64,000 nucleotides of DNA from Streptomyces sp. CG1 (GCF_041080625.1 NZ_CP163518.1:2356001-2420000), one strand, 5' to 3'. Positions 51,384 through 61,957 are shown, counted from the first letter of the stretch. Notes: generated from the sequence alone by a model not told the origin. Program-made: numbers and translations.

Positions 51384-53025
51384 CGAACTTTTCCTTGAGC
51401 TGCTTGAATTCCGCGTAGGTCTTGGCGAATTCGGTGTTGTTCTGGCCGTCGGTCGCCACGAAGTAGATCCAGCCGTCGTGCGTCGGGTTCAGCGCCGCCA
51501 TGAGCGCGTCCTCGCCGGGGTTGCCGATCGGACCGGGCGGAAGTCCCTTGTGGACGTAGGTGTTGTACGGGCTGTGGTTGCCCTTGATCTGCTTGAGGGA
51601 GATGTGGATGTTGCTCGTGCCCATGATGTAGTTGTAGGTCGAGTCGAACTGCAGGAACTGGTTCGTCTCGGTGTTGGTGGGCTTGAGCCGGTTGTAGACG
51701 ACTTCCGCCATCTTGCGGAAGTCGTCGTGCGTCTTGCCCTCCGCCTGCACCAGGCTCGCCACGGTGACCAGCTCGAACGCGTTGTTCAGGCCCAGCGCCC
51801 GGGCCTTCGCGGTGAGGCCGTAGGCGTCGTACTTGGACGTGGCCTGCGCGACCATCTGTTTCAGGATGCTTTCGGGCTTCATGCCCTTGGCGGCCGCGTA
51901 GTTGCCCGGGAAGAGGAAGCCCTCCAGCGGGTCCTTGACCGCGCTGTCGTTCCGTACCCAGGCCGGCAGGCCGAAGCTCTTGTATTCCTTCTGGGCGACC
52001 TTCTGCGTCGTGCCGTCAGCGAGTTCCAGCTTCTTGTCGATAGCCTCGTAAACGCCCGCGTTCCGCTCGCCCGGAGTCACCACGACATTGTTCTGGCTCT
52101 TCGGGTCCAGCATCATTTTCACCGCACTTGCGGCGGACATCTGTTTCCTGAGGAGGTATGCACCGGCCTGGATGCTGTTGCCACCCTGGATGTCGTTCTG
52201 CGCATGCACGAAGGCGTCGGCGCTCTTGACGACGCCGGCCTCCTTCAAGCGGCGGCCGATGTCCCAGCCGCCCGCACCCTTGGGGATCTCGACCATCACC
52301 GTCTCGCTGGTGCCGTTGCCCGCGTAGTCCGGGGCCGGGGCGAAACGATTTTGGTAGTACTTGTAGCCGAAGTAGCCGACGCCGGCGAGGCCACCGCCGA
52401 AGACCAGGACGACGACCATGCAGGCACAGCCGGTTCGTCGTTTCTTGCCCTTCTTGGTGGGCTTCTTGCCCTTGCCGCGCCGGCCCTGACGGCTCTGGAG
52501 CTCATGCTCCTCGTCGTCGTCATCGTCGTCGGCTCCCGTGAAGAAGGGGTGCTGCTCCTCCTCGTCGGGCGCGGTGCCCGGCTCCGCTTCCGGTTCGGGG
52601 TGCCTGCGGCCGGGCGGCTGCGGCGGCGGGTAGGCGTCCTCGGTGCCGTAGAAGTCGGGCTGTTCCCCGCCATAGCCGGCGGGCTGCCGGCCGTACGGGT
52701 CGCCGGGGTCGGGGGCGTACGGCACCTGGCCGTTCGGGCCGGCCGCGTTCCAGGCGCCGGGCTGCTGGTAGGGCTGCTGGGCGTGGCCGGCGTACTGCTG
52801 CTGGCCCTGTTCTCCGTAGTACCGGTACTGCTCTTGGCCGTAGCCGGGCTGCTGCTCCTGGCTCCAGTCGCCGTACTGCGGCTGCTGTGGATAATGCTGT
52901 GGCTGGCCGCCGTAGGGGGACTGCTGACCGCTGTGGGCCTGCTGTCCTCCCCATCCGCCGTCCCCGTACAACGGGTCCTCCGGATGCCACGGTTCGGGGT
53001 GTGGGCCCCGGCCATACTCAGTCAT
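51364..53025 (-). CDS. mltG: Endolytic murein transglycosylase MltG
   Basis: A 553-residue membrane protein. The first 195 residues are cytoplasmic and very rich in Gln, Tyr, Pro and Gly with an acidic run (ADDDDDDEEHE). A Lys/Arg cluster precedes the transmembrane helix at about 201-221, and the YceG/MltG domain fills the rest. The likely catalytic Glu is in VASLVQAEGKTHDDF. It cuts nascent glycan strands and so limits their length. The long low-complexity tail is typical of Streptomyces. Start is ATG 53025 with AGGGGA upstream. Confidence 0.95.
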   Translation of the reverse strand: MTEYGRGPHPEPWHPEDPLYGDGGWGGQQAHSGQQSPYGGQPQHYPQQPQYGDWSQEQQPGYGQEQYRYYGEQGQQQYAGHAQQPYQQPGAWNAAGPNGQVPYAPDPGDPYGRQPAGYGGEQPDFYGTEDAYPPPQPPGRRHPEPEAEPGTAPDEEEQHPFFTGADDDDDDEEHELQSRQGRRGKGKKPTKKGKKRRTGCACMVVVLVFGGGLAGVGYFGYKYYQNRFAPAPDYAGNGTSETVMVEIPKGAGGWDIGRRLKEAGVVKSADAFVHAQNDIQGGNSIQAGAYLLRKQMSAASAVKMMLDPKSQNNVVVTPGERNAGVYEAIDKKLELADGTTQKVAQKEYKSFGLPAWVRNDSAVKDPLEGFLFPGNYAAAKGMKPESILKQMVAQATSKYDAYGLTAKARALGLNNAFELVTVASLVQAEGKTHDDFRKMAEVVYNRLKPTNTETNQFLQFDSTYNYIMGTSNIHISLKQIKGNHSPYNTYVHKGLPPGPIGNPGEDALMAALNPTHDGWIYFVATDGQNNTEFAKTYAEFKQLKEKFDATSGN

Positions 53026-53147
53026 CGATCCCCTAGAGCCGCGAGACCGACCGGTTGCCGGCCGGTGGGCCCGCTTCCGTTCCGCCTCTTGCTGTGCTCC
53101 GGCTGTTCGAACACCGGCGCATCGCGCGGAACGTTACCGTATCGCGA

Positions 53148-53612
53148 TCAGATGACCACTTCGACGCCCTCGCCGGGCGCTTTACCTGACACCCGTTCGG
53201 ATTCGAGGGCCTGCTGCAGGATGATCACAGCGGCTGCCTGGTCGATGACGGCGCGGCCCTTCTTCGATTTCACTCCCGAGGCACGTAGTCCCTGACTGGC
53301 CGTCACGGTCGTCATCCGCTCGTCCACCAGGCGCACCGGCACCGGCTTGATGCCCTTGGCGAGTTCCTGAGCGAAAGCGCGGACCTTCACCGCTGCCGGG
53401 CCCTCGCCCCCTTTGAGGGAGCGAGGGAGGCCGACGACGACCTCGATCGGTTCGTACTCCTCCACCAGTTGCCTGAGCCGGCGGTGGGCGGCGGGGATGT
53501 CCCGCCCGGGGACGGTCTCCACCGGTGTGGCGAGGATCCCATCGGGGTCACACGAGGCGACCCCGATCCGGGCGTCCCCGACGTCGATCGAAAGTCGACG
53601 TCCTCTGCGCAT
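53148..53612 (-). CDS. ruvX: Holliday junction resolvase-like protein RuvX (YqgF)
   Basis: A 154-residue RNase H-fold protein implicated in 16S rRNA 5' processing and in recombination. Acidic active-site residues are in LSIDVGDARIGVASCD, VRLVDERMTTV and KGRAVIDQAAAVIIL. VVVGLPRSLKG is family-typical. It lies 24 bp downstream of alaS in the same direction. Confidence 0.95.
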   Translation of the reverse strand: MRRGRRLSIDVGDARIGVASCDPDGILATPVETVPGRDIPAAHRRLRQLVEEYEPIEVVVGLPRSLKGGEGPAAVKVRAFAQELAKGIKPVPVRLVDERMTTVTASQGLRASGVKSKKGRAVIDQAAAVIILQQALESERVSGKAPGEGVEVVI

Positions 53613-53636
53613 TTCCGACCGTTCCTTACTGGGCTG

Positions 53637-56309
53637 TCACTTGGCGGTCTCGGCGACGAGGCGCTCGACGGCCTCGACGGCCTCGCCGACGGCGGCCGGG
53701 TTCTGACCGCCGCCCTGGGCGACGTCCGGCTTGCCGCCACCGCCGCCGCCGAGGGTCTTGGCGGCGGTGCGGACCAGGTCACCAGCCTTGAGACCACGCT
53801 CGCGGGCGGCCTCGTTGGTGGCGATGACGGTCAGCGGCTTGCCGTTGTTGACCGTGAAAAGAGCCACAACCGCGGCCCGGCCGCCCTGGATGCGACCGCG
53901 CACGTCGAGGACCAGCTTGCGCAGGTCGTCCGGGGTCGTGCCGTCCGGGACCTGACCGGTGACGACGGCCACACCGCGGACGTCCTTGGCGGACCCGGCG
54001 AGACCGGCGGCGGCCTGCAGCACCTTCTCGGCGCGGAACTTCTCGATCTCCTTCTCGGCGTCCTTCAGCTTGCCGAGCATCGAGGAGACCTTCTCCGGCA
54101 GCTCCTCCGGACGGCCCTTGAGCAGCTCGGTCAGCTGGTTGACCACCGTGTGCTCACGGGCGAGGAAGGTGTAGGCGTCCACACCGACGAGGGCCTCGAT
54201 ACGGCGGACACCCGAGCCGATGGAGGACTCGCCGAGCAGCTTCACCAGGCCCAGCTGGGCGGTGTTGTGCACGTGCGTGCCGCCGCACAGCTCCTTGGAG
54301 AAGTCGCCGATGGTCACCACACGGACCCGGTCGCCGTACTTCTCGCCGAACTCGGCGATGGCGCCCTGCTTCTTGGCCTCGTCGATGCCCATGATCTCGG
54401 CGTGCACGTCGAGGTCGCGGGCGAGCACCTCGTTGATCTTCTGCTCGACGTCGGTCATCACGGCCGTCGGGACGGCGGACGGGGAGCCGAAGTCGAAGCG
54501 GAAGCGGCCGGGCTGGTTCTCGGAACCGGCCTGGGCGGCCGTCGGGCCGAGCGCGTCGCGCAGCGCCTGGTGGGTGAGGTGGGTGGCCGAGTGGGCACGG
54601 GCGATGGCCTTGCGGCGGCGGGCGTCGATCGAGGCATGCGCCTTGGCGCCGACGGTGACCTCACCGACCTGGACGACGCCCTTGTGGACGTACACACCCG
54701 GGACCGGCTTCTGGCAGTCGCGGACCTCGATGACGGCACCGGTGTCGGCCTTGATGCGGCCGGTGTCACCGATCTGGCCGCCGCCCTCGGCGTAGAACGG
54801 CGTGCGGTCGAGCACGATCTCGACCTCGTCGCCCTCGGTGGCGGCCGGCGAGGAGACTCCGTCGACCAGGATGCCGACGATGGTGGTCTCGCCCTCGGTG
54901 TCGCTGTAGCCGATGAAGTCGGTCGCGCCCGCGGCGTCGGCGATCTCGCGGTAGGCGCCCATGTCGGCGTGGCCGGTCTTCTTGGCCTGGGCGTCGGCCT
55001 TGGCGCGCTCCCGCTGCTCCTTCATCAGGCGGCGGAAGCCGTCCTCGTCCACGGAGAGGCCTTGCTCGGCGGCCATCTCCAGGGTGAGGTCGATCGGGAA
55101 GCCCCAGGTGTCGTGGAGCAGGAAGGCCTTGTCGCCGGAGAGGACCGTGCCGCCGGACTGCTTGGTCTCGGTGACGGCGGTGTCGAGGATGTTGGTGCCG
55201 GCCTTCAGCGTCTTGAGGAAGGCGTTCTCCTCGGCGAGGGCGACCTTCTCGATGCGCTCGCGGTCGGTGAGCAGCTCCGGGTACTGCTGGCCCATCATGC
55301 GGATCACGGTGTCGATCAGGTCCTTGACTACCGGACCGGTGGCGCCGAGCAGGCGCATGTTGCGGATGGCGCGGCGCATGATGCGGCGCAGGACGTAGCC
55401 GCGGCCCTCGTTGCCCGGCGTGACACCGTCGCCGATGAGCATCGTGGCGGTGCGCATGTGGTCGGTGACCACGCGGAGGGACACGTCCGAGTCGTGGGCG
55501 TCGCCGTAGCGGACACCGGTCAGCTCGGTGGCCTTGTCGATGACGGCCATGGAGGTGTCGATCTCGTACATGTTCTGCACGCCCTGCAGAATCATGGCGA
55601 GGCGCTCCAGGCCGAGGCCCGTGTCGATGTTCTTGCTCGGCAGGTCGCCGAGGATCTCGAAGTTGTCCTTGCCGGTGCCCTCGCCGCGCTCGTACTGCAT
55701 GAAGACGAGGTTCCAGATCTCCACGTACCGCTCGTCGTTGACGGCGGGGCCGCCCTCGACGCCGAACTCGGGGCCGCGGTCGTAGTTGATCTCGGAGCAG
55801 GGGCCGCAGGGGCCGGGGACGCCCATGGACCAGTAGTTGTCCTTCATGCCGAGGCGCTGGATGCGCTCCTTCGGCACACCGACGACCTCGTGCCAGATGC
55901 GCTCGGCCTCGTCGTCGTCCTGGTAGACGGTGATCCACAGGCGCTCGGGCTCGAGGCCGTAACCGCCCTTGTCCTGGGGCGCGGTGAGCAGCTCCCAGGC
56001 GTACTTGATGGCGCCTTCCTTGAAGTAGTCGCCGAAGGAGAAGTTGCCGCACATCTGGAAGAACGTGCCGTGCCGCGTGGTCTTGCCGACCTCTTCGATG
56101 TCGGGCGTGCGCACGCACTTCTGCACGCTGGTGGCGCGCGGGAACGGCGGCTTGACCTCGCCCAGGAAGTAGGGCTTGAAGGGCACCATGCCGGCGGGGA
56201 CGAGGAGCAGAGTCGGGTCGTCCGCGATGAGCGACGCCGAAGGGACGACGGTGTGCCCGCGCTCCTCGAAGAAGCTCAGCCAGCGGCGGCGAATCTCGGC
56301 CGACTCCAT
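53637..56309 (-). CDS. alaS: Alanyl-tRNA synthetase
   Basis: An 890-residue class II synthetase. The N-terminal catalytic domain has [20 protein letters not shown]; the editing domain has [11 protein letters not shown] and the metal Cys-His of [12 protein letters not shown]; the C-Ala domain ends with [19 protein letters not shown]. All modules are present. The ATG 56309 overlaps the stop of the upstream small membrane-protein gene by one base (TGATG). Confidence 0.98.
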   Translation of the reverse strand: MESAEIRRRWLSFFEERGHTVVPSASLIADDPTLLLVPAGMVPFKPYFLGEVKPPFPRATSVQKCVRTPDIEEVGKTTRHGTFFQMCGNFSFGDYFKEGAIKYAWELLTAPQDKGGYGLEPERLWITVYQDDDEAERIWHEVVGVPKERIQRLGMKDNYWSMGVPGPCGPCSEINYDRGPEFGVEGGPAVNDERYVEIWNLVFMQYERGEGTGKDNFEILGDLPSKNIDTGLGLERLAMILQGVQNMYEIDTSMAVIDKATELTGVRYGDAHDSDVSLRVVTDHMRTATMLIGDGVTPGNEGRGYVLRRIMRRAIRNMRLLGATGPVVKDLIDTVIRMMGQQYPELLTDRERIEKVALAEENAFLKTLKAGTNILDTAVTETKQSGGTVLSGDKAFLLHDTWGFPIDLTLEMAAEQGLSVDEDGFRRLMKEQRERAKADAQAKKTGHADMGAYREIADAAGATDFIGYSDTEGETTIVGILVDGVSSPAATEGDEVEIVLDRTPFYAEGGGQIGDTGRIKADTGAVIEVRDCQKPVPGVYVHKGVVQVGEVTVGAKAHASIDARRRKAIARAHSATHLTHQALRDALGPTAAQAGSENQPGRFRFDFGSPSAVPTAVMTDVEQKINEVLARDLDVHAEIMGIDEAKKQGAIAEFGEKYGDRVRVVTIGDFSKELCGGTHVHNTAQLGLVKLLGESSIGSGVRRIEALVGVDAYTFLAREHTVVNQLTELLKGRPEELPEKVSSMLGKLKDAEKEIEKFRAEKVLQAAAGLAGSAKDVRGVAVVTGQVPDGTTPDDLRKLVLDVRGRIQGGRAAVVALFTVNNGKPLTVIATNEAARERGLKAGDLVRTAAKTLGGGGGGKPDVAQGGGQNPAAVGEAVEAVERLVAETAK

Positions 56310-56683
56310 CAGTGGTCCTCATTCCGGTTGTACGAGTACTTCGTTGGCGAAGAGATCGACGATTCGATGTACTTCGGTGTGCTGCGGTTGTTGCCGTGGT
56401 CGTTCTCGATGGCGGAGTGGCGCCGGGGTGCGGGGAGTTCGGGGTTCTCGTGGATGCCCAGGGCATCCTCCAGCTCGGCCTCCCGCTGGGCCATGTTGTC
56501 GCGGACGTCGAGCGCGAAGCCGACCGCGCGGTCCTTCAGCCGCTGACCGGTCTCCAGGGCCTTGTTCGTCGCGGTCGCGGCGAGGCTCTCCGGGGTCAGC
56601 TGCTTCAGCTTGCGGTTGACCTTGGTGGTGGCCCACACACCGGCGGCGACACCTGTGGTGAACCAGAACGTACGGCGGAACAT
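56309..56683 (-). CDS. DUF6167 family protein
   Basis: A 124-residue protein of unknown function. The N-terminus is [20 protein letters not shown], a short hydrophobic segment. A basic, helical middle part has [20 protein letters not shown], and the C-terminal 40 residues are polar and probably disordered. It is found just upstream of alaS in Streptomyces and is likely a small membrane-associated protein. Its stop overlaps the alaS start. Confidence 0.8.
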   Translation of the reverse strand: MFRRTFWFTTGVAAGVWATTKVNRKLKQLTPESLAATATNKALETGQRLKDRAVGFALDVRDNMAQREAELEDALGIHENPELPAPRRHSAIENDHGNNRSTPKYIESSISSPTKYSYNRNEDH

Positions 56684-56698
56684 CGCTCGGTGTCGTCC

Positions 56699-57133
56699 TT
56701 ACTTCCGCTTGCGTCGTGCGGCAGGGACCGTGCGGCCCACGATCACGGTACGCCGGGGCGCCTTCGCGGGCACGTCCTCCTTGCGGCCGCCCAGTGCGCG
56801 GCGGACGCCGTAGCCGAAGGCCGCGACCTTGACCAGCGGGCCGCCGAAGGTGGAGGCGACGGTGGTCGACAGCGCGGAGGCGTTCGACGTGACCTCCTGG
56901 ACGTCGGAGGCGATCGCATCGACGCGGTCGATCTGGGTCTGCGCGGAGCGCACGGCGGCGGAGGCGTCGGCGAGCAGGGGGACGGCCTGGTCGGTCACGT
57001 CCGCCACGAGTTTGGTGGTCGCCTTGAGCGTCTGGGCCAGCCTCGCGAGAGCCACCGCGAGGAAGGAGACCAGGATCGCCCAGAACACGGCCACCAGGAT
57101 CCCGGCCACCTCACCACCGGACACTGTGCGCAC
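56699..57133 (-). CDS. DUF948 family membrane protein
   Basis: A 144-residue protein with one N-terminal transmembrane helix (EVAGILVAVFWAILVSFLAV). A long coiled-coil region (TLKATTKLVADVTDQ to VTSNASALSTTV) and a basic tail rich in Lys and Arg follow. DUF948 proteins resemble small membrane stress or cell-envelope proteins, but no activity is known. Start GTG 57133 has GGGAG close upstream; GTG 57124 is an alternative. With the next gene it forms the upstream end of the alaS transcript. Confidence 0.85.
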   Translation of the reverse strand: MRTVSGGEVAGILVAVFWAILVSFLAVALARLAQTLKATTKLVADVTDQAVPLLADASAAVRSAQTQIDRVDAIASDVQEVTSNASALSTTVASTFGGPLVKVAAFGYGVRRALGGRKEDVPAKAPRRTVIVGRTVPAARRKRK

Positions 57134-57246
57134 CCGCTCCCTGAAACGTGCCTCACCATCGAAAAAGTCGTGTCCGAGCCTATCGCGCCGGGGCCGGGGC
57201 TCCGTACCGCATTACCGGGGCCACAGGGCGGAGTTGCGAGAAGCGA

Positions 57247-57276
57247 TTGTACGCATTGAACACACTTCAGTACGCT
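57247..57276 (+). promoter_or_regulatory. Promoter candidate for the AfsR-like ATPase gene
   Basis: TTGTAC (57247-57252) and TACGCT (57271-57276) are spaced by 18 bp. The -10 ends nine bases before the ATG at 57286, so a transcript would have a very short leader. Confidence 0.45.
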
Positions 57277-57285
57277 CCGTGTCCC

Positions 57286-59454
57286 ATGCGAGGTCCTCAG
57301 CGCCCTGATCCGTTCGCCGCCGGCGATCCGCCCCTGGAACTGACCACGTTCGTCGGGCGTTCGGCCGAGTTCGCCGAGCTGACGGCCACGCTCGGCCGGG
57401 CGCGGCTGGTGACCGTGACCGGGGCCGGCGGTGTCGGCAAGTCCCGGCTGGCCGCGCGGGTCGCCGCCGGTTGGGAGTCCGCCGCCGGGCGGGTGGAGCT
57501 GGCGCCGGTGCGCGATCCGCAGTTCGTGGAGTACGCGGCGGCGGAGGCGCTGGGGCTGACCGACCACACCGCCCGGCTGCCCCGGGAGACGCTGCTGGAG
57601 CATCTCGCCGGCCGTCCGGCCCTGTTGGTGCTGGACGGGTTCGAGCATCTCGTGGAGGCCTGTGCCGAATTGACGGCGGAACTGCTGCGGAAGCTGCCGC
57701 AGCTGCGGGTGCTGGCCGTGGGGCGGCGTCCGCTGGGGCTGGCGGGCGAGCGGCTGTTCCCGTTGGCGCCGCTCGGCGCGGACGAGGCGGTGGAGCTGTT
57801 CGCCGACCGGGCCCGGGAGCAGGGGCTCGAGGTGTCCGACGGCCCCGAGGTGCGCGAGCTGTGCCGGCGGCTGGAGGGGATCCCGCTGGCCGTGGAGCTG
57901 GCGGCCGGGCGGCTGCGGGCGCTGTCCCCGGCGCAGCTGCTGGAGCGGCTGGACGACCGGTTCCGGCTGCTGAGCACGAGCGGCCGGGACGGCGCGGCGC
58001 GCCCGGTCCCCGGCGGGCCGCCGTGCCGGCATCAGACGCTGCGCACGGCGATCGGCTGGAGTCACGAGCTGTGCACGCCGGCCGAGCGGCTGCTGTGGGC
58101 GCGGCTGTCGGTGTTCGCGCAGACCTTCGGCCTGGAGGCGGTCGAATACGTGTGCAGTGGGGACGGGCTGCCCGCCGAGGACGTTCTGGACGTGCTCTCG
58201 GAGCTGCTGGCCCAGTCGGTCGTCACCCGTGAGGAGACCTCGGCCGGTCCCCGCTACCGGATGCTGGACACGGTCCGGGCCTACGGCGCCGACTGGCTGG
58301 AGGGGATGGGGGACGCGGCCCGGCTGCGCCGGCGGCACCGGGACTGGTATCTGGGCCTGGCGACCTGGTGCGAGCTGGACTGGTTCTCGCCGCGGCAGGG
58401 CGAGGTCGCCGCCCGGGTGGAGGCGGAGCTGCCCAATCTGCGGGCGGCCCTGGAGTTCTGTCTGACGGAGCCGGACGAGGCACATCTGGGCCAGTACCTC
58501 GCGGGATCGCTGTGGTTCTGCTGGGTCGGCTGCGGCCGGCTGGCCGAGGGCCGGCGCTGGCTGGCGCGCAGCGTCGAGCTGGATTCGCAGTACGAGCAGT
58601 CGCGGCTGAAGGCGCTGTGGGTGCTCGGCTATGTGGCGATCCTCCAGGGCGACGCGGTGCCGGCGCTGGCGGCGCTGCGGGAGTGCCGGGAGCAGGCCGA
58701 GCGGGCCGCGGATCCGGCGGCGGTGGCGTACGCCGAGCACCGCACCGGCTGTCTGGCCCTGGTCACCGATGACATGGCGCGTGCAGAAACGCTGCTGCGC
58801 TCGGCGCTGGACCGCTATCAGGAGATCGGCGAGCTCAACAGCAACGTGCTGATGGGCCAGGTGGAGCTGGCGATGGCGCGGGCCTTCCAGGGGGACCTGC
58901 CGGACGCGGTGCGGTTGTGCGAGGACGTGCGCCGGGTGTGCGAGAACCACGGGGAGCGCTGGGCCCGCAGTTACGCGCTGTACGTGCTGGCGTACGCGGC
59001 CTGGCAGGACGGCGCCCAGGACAGGGCGCGGGACCTGCTCGCGGAGTGTCTGCGCAACGCGCACGCCTTCCGCGACCTGCTCGGCTCGGTGATGGTGCTG
59101 GAGCTGCTGGCGCTGGTGACTGCGGCCCAGGGCGAGCCGGCCGAGGCGGCGCTGCTGCAGGGCGCGGCGGGCCGGATGTGGCCGTCGGTGGGGCTCCCGC
59201 TGTTCGGCTCGGCGTACTTCAACGCCCCGCACGAGTGCTGCGAGGCGATGGCACGGCAGGCGCTCGGGGACGTGCGGTACGAGGAGTGCGTGCGCGAAGG
59301 GGCCGGGCTGGACCGGGCCACGGCCGTGGCGCGTGCACTGGGTCGTGACGGGAGGCGACCGCTGGACGCCGTACCGGCTCCACGAGGGGCGGTACCGCAG
59401 GGCGGCGGGGGCGCGAACCGCGCTGAGGCCGCTGCTGACTCCGCGCGCGGCTGA
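57286..59454 (+). CDS. AfsR/MalT-like NB-ARC ATPase with TPR-like repeats
   Basis: A 722-residue signalling ATPase. After TTFVGRSAEFAELTATLG comes Walker A GAGGVGKS (46-53), then LLVLDGFEHLVEA (Walker B), the RRPLGLAGERLFPLAPL sensor region and GIPLAVELAAGRLRALSPAQ. Residues after about 400 form helical repeats of the TPR/ARM kind, with EECVREGAGLD at the end. AfsR-type relatives usually add an OmpR or LuxR DNA-binding domain; none is present here at either end, so it may act through a partner. It is one of the few plus-strand genes here and has its own promoter candidate. Confidence 0.85.
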   Translation: MRGPQRPDPFAAGDPPLELTTFVGRSAEFAELTATLGRARLVTVTGAGGVGKSRLAARVAAGWESAAGRVELAPVRDPQFVEYAAAEALGLTDHTARLPRETLLEHLAGRPALLVLDGFEHLVEACAELTAELLRKLPQLRVLAVGRRPLGLAGERLFPLAPLGADEAVELFADRAREQGLEVSDGPEVRELCRRLEGIPLAVELAAGRLRALSPAQLLERLDDRFRLLSTSGRDGAARPVPGGPPCRHQTLRTAIGWSHELCTPAERLLWARLSVFAQTFGLEAVEYVCSGDGLPAEDVLDVLSELLAQSVVTREETSAGPRYRMLDTVRAYGADWLEGMGDAARLRRRHRDWYLGLATWCELDWFSPRQGEVAARVEAELPNLRAALEFCLTEPDEAHLGQYLAGSLWFCWVGCGRLAEGRRWLARSVELDSQYEQSRLKALWVLGYVAILQGDAVPALAALRECREQAERAADPAAVAYAEHRTGCLALVTDDMARAETLLRSALDRYQEIGELNSNVLMGQVELAMARAFQGDLPDAVRLCEDVRRVCENHGERWARSYALYVLAYAAWQDGAQDRARDLLAECLRNAHAFRDLLGSVMVLELLALVTAAQGEPAEAALLQGAAGRMWPSVGLPLFGSAYFNAPHECCEAMARQALGDVRYEECVREGAGLDRATAVARALGRDGRRPLDAVPAPRGAVPQGGGGANRAEAAADSARG

Positions 59455-59480
59455 CACGTCCGTCAGGGGTGGGGCCGTAT

Positions 59481-59500
59481 CCATATGCGGCTCCGCCGCG
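59481..59500. repeat. Fragment of a dispersed Streptomyces repeat
   Basis: CCATATGCGGCTCCGCCGCG is close to the reverse complement of the CCGCGGAGCGGCATATT block inside the cvnA repeat (7183-7199). It lies between the ATPase gene and rpsD. Confidence 0.4.
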
Positions 59501-59515
59501 ATGGGGTCCCCCGGG

Positions 59516-59555
59516 GTCGAGCGAAGCCGGGAACTGTCGAGCGAAGCCGGGAACT
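59516..59555. repeat. 20-bp perfect tandem duplication
   Basis: GTCGAGCGAAGCCGGGAACT occurs at 59516-59535 and again at 59536-59555 with no spacer. It is in non-coding DNA between convergent genes and looks like a recent duplication of a piece of dispersed repeat. Confidence 0.85.
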
Positions 59556-59610
59556 CGGGGAGCGACCAGCCCCCGCCGGCCCGCGCTGTTCGGACGCCCG
59601 GAAACACAAA

Positions 59611-59655
59611 CCCGCCGTCTCCCCGCCCGGCAGGGCCGGGCGGGGAGACGGCGGG
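59611..59655 (-). terminator. Intrinsic terminator of rpsD
   Basis: CCCGCCGTCTCCCCGCCCGG (59611-59630) pairs perfectly over 20 bp with 59636-59655 across a 5-base loop. On the rpsD strand the stem is followed by TTTGTGTTT, a T-rich tail. Confidence 0.85.
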
Positions 59656-59680
59656 CTGAGGTGCTGCGCCGGGGCTGGGA

Positions 59681-60295
59681 TCAGCGGGCGTAGTACTCGA
59701 CGACGAGCTGCTCGTCGCAGATCACCGGGATCTCCTTGCGGTTCGGCTCGCGGTCCAGGCGGAACGCCAGGGCCTTGAGGTTCACCTGAAGGTAGCGCGG
59801 GGTCTCACCCTCGGGGGCGAAGCCACCCTCGCGGGCGATGGTGAAGAGCGTCTTGTCCTTGGAGCGGTCGCGGACCTGCACGACGTCGTCCGGGCGGACA
59901 CGGAAGGACGGCTTGTCGACCTTCTGGCCGTTGACCTGGATGTGGCCGTGGACGACCATCTGACGGGCCTGGTAGATGGTGCGGGCGATGCCCGAACGCA
60001 GAACCAGGGCGTCGAGACGGCGCTCGAGCTCGATGATCAGGGCCTCGCCGGTCTTGCCCTGAACCTTGGAGGCACGCTCGTAGGCGCGGACGAGCTGACG
60101 CTCGGACACGTCGTACTGCGCGCGCAGACGCTGCTTCTCCAGCAGACGGACCTTGTAGTCCGAGTTCTGCTTGCGGCCGCGGCCGTGCTCACCCGGCGGG
60201 TAGGGGCGGGCCTCGAAGTACTTGACGGCCTTCGGGGTCAGCGCGATGCCGAGGGCACGCGACTTCTTGACCTTGGGGCGGGACTGGTTCGCCAC
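59681..60295 (-). CDS. rpsD: 30S ribosomal protein S4
   Basis: A 204-residue primary 16S rRNA-binding protein. The S4 RNA-binding domain is [20 protein letters not shown] and [14 protein letters not shown]; the N-terminal part has [16 protein letters not shown]. The zinc-binding Cys of the N-terminal segment are absent, so it is the Cys-free form. The start is GTG 60295. It ends at a 20-bp terminator. In Streptomyces it stands alone, away from the alpha operon. Confidence 0.97.
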   Translation of the reverse strand: MANQSRPKVKKSRALGIALTPKAVKYFEARPYPPGEHGRGRKQNSDYKVRLLEKQRLRAQYDVSERQLVRAYERASKVQGKTGEALIIELERRLDALVLRSGIARTIYQARQMVVHGHIQVNGQKVDKPSFRVRPDDVVQVRDRSKDKTLFTIAREGGFAPEGETPRYLQVNLKALAFRLDREPNRKEIPVICDEQLVVEYYAR

Positions 60296-60601
60296 TGTCT
60301 CTGATCTCTTTCGTCGTTTCGGCTTGTCAGCGTTGAGGGAGGTCGCCTTCGCAGCCGGGGAAACCCGCCGGGTCCGCATGGGACCTGCCGGGCAGCCGCT
60401 CCCCTGATCTGGGCACAACGTGCAGCACGCGAGTGGCCCACCGGCCGTCCCGGAGCTCCGGGTGGTGGTGGGCTGCCCGCGACACCGTTCGACGGTGCGC
60501 GACGCTCCTGGAACCACGCGTCCTTGCGGCCGTGGGATTCCGGCTGGGTGTCCCGCTCTGACGGCGCGGGACTCAGCACTTCGGAGAAGTCTACAGGGCG
60601 C
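60296..60601. other. Non-coding region between rarA and rpsD
   Basis: This 306-bp gap must hold the rpsD promoter, since both neighbours run on the minus strand. I see two small symmetrical elements: the 14-bp palindrome CCCGGAGCTCCGGG (60449-60462) and CACCGT-TCG-ACGGTG about 20 bp to its right. No open frame with coding bias, RNA gene or clear promoter was recognised. Confidence 0.5.
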
Positions 60602-61957
60602 TCAGGACCGTCTGCGACCGAGGTGCTTCCTGGTCCACTCCACCGCGTCCGCGTACCGCGCCTCGGTGCCGTGCCGGGTCGGGGTGTAGTACTCGCGGTC
60701 CTTCAGGGCGTCCGGGGCGTACTGCTGCTCGGCGATGCCCTCGGGCAGGTCGTGCGGATACACATACCCCTGGGCGTGGCCGAGCTTGGCCGCGCCCTTG
60801 TAGTGCCCGTCGCGCAGATGCGGCGGGACCGGGCCGGCCATGCCCTTGCGTACGTCCTCCATGGCGGCGCCGATCGCGGTGGTCGCCGCGTTGGACTTGG
60901 GGGCGAGCGCGAGGGCGATGGTGGCGTGGCTGAGGGTCAGGGCGGCTTCGGGGAAGCCGATCATGGCGACGGCCTGGGCCGCGGCGACCGCAATGGGCAG
61001 CGCGTTCGGGTCGGCCAGACCGATGTCCTCACTGGCGGAGATCATCAGGCGGCGGGCGATGAAACGAGGGTCCTCGCCGGCCTCGATCATGCGGGCCAGG
61101 TAGTGCAGGGCCGCGTCGACGTCGGAGCCCCGGATGGACTTGATGAGGGCGCTGGCGACGTCGTAGTGCTGGTCGCCGTCGCGGTCGTACTTCACGGCGG
61201 CCCGGTCGACCGTCTGCTCCAGCGTTTCGAGGCTGATCTCGCGCTCGCCCTGGTCGAGGGCGGCGCCGGCGGCGGCCTCCAGGGCGGTCAGGGCCCGGCG
61301 GGCGTCGCCGCCGGCGATGCGCAGCAGGTGCTCCCCGGTGTCCTCGGGGAGGGCGACGGCGTCCTTCAGGCCGCGCTCGTCGGTCAGGGCGCGCTCGAGC
61401 AGGCCACGGATGTCGTCGTCGGTGAGCGGTTCGAGGGTCAGCAGGAGCGAGCGGGACAGCAGGGGGGAGATCACCGAGAAGTACGGGTTCTCCGTGGTGG
61501 CCGCGATCAACGTCACCCAGCGGTTCTCGACGGCGGGGAGCAGGGAGTCCTGCTGGGCCTTGCTGAAGCGGTGGATCTCGTCCAGGAAGAGGACGGTCTC
61601 CTTGCCGAAGCCGCCGGTGGCACGGCGGGCGCCGTCGATGACCGCGCGGACCTCCTTGACGCCCGCGGTGATCGCGGACAGCTCCACGAACCGCTTGTTC
61701 GTCGCCCTGGAGACGACATACGCGAGGGTGGTCTTGCCGGTGCCGGGCGGGCCCCAGAGGATCACCGAGGACGGTCCGGCGGGGCCCCCGGAGCCCTCGC
61801 CGACCAGCCGGCGCAGCGGGGAGCCGGGCTTCAGCAGATGCTGCTGGCCCACGACCTCGTCGAGGGTGCGCGGGCGCATCCGCACCGCCAGGGGGCTGCC
61901 TGCCGGGTCCTTCTCCTGGCGCTCTTCTGCTGCGGCGGTGAACAGGTCGGGTTCCAC
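60602..61957 (-). CDS. rarA: Replication-associated recombination protein A (RarA/MgsA)
   Basis: A 451-residue AAA+ ATPase acting at stalled replication forks. Walker A is [18 protein letters not shown], Walker [15 protein letters not shown], sensor 1 [11 protein letters not shown] and sensor 2 [13 protein letters not shown]. The C-terminal tetramerisation part has [13 protein letters not shown] and YPHDLPEG. Length is normal. It reads toward rpsD with a 306-bp gap. Confidence 0.96.
   Translation of the reverse strand: MEPDLFTAAAEERQEKDPAGSPLAVRMRPRTLDEVVGQQHLLKPGSPLRRLVGEGSGGPAGPSSVILWGPPGTGKTTLAYVVSRATNKRFVELSAITAGVKEVRAVIDGARRATGGFGKETVLFLDEIHRFSKAQQDSLLPAVENRWVTLIAATTENPYFSVISPLLSRSLLLTLEPLTDDDIRGLLERALTDERGLKDAVALPEDTGEHLLRIAGGDARRALTALEAAAGAALDQGEREISLETLEQTVDRAAVKYDRDGDQHYDVASALIKSIRGSDVDAALHYLARMIEAGEDPRFIARRLMISASEDIGLADPNALPIAVAAAQAVAMIGFPEAALTLSHATIALALAPKSNAATTAIGAAMEDVRKGMAGPVPPHLRDGHYKGAAKLGHAQGYVYPHDLPEGIAEQQYAPDALKDREYYTPTRHGTEARYADAVEWTRKHLGRRRS

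Noticed and set aside
53469..56546. Very long plus-strand open frame opposite alaS
   Set aside because: Same artefact as for carB; alaS has all synthetase modules.
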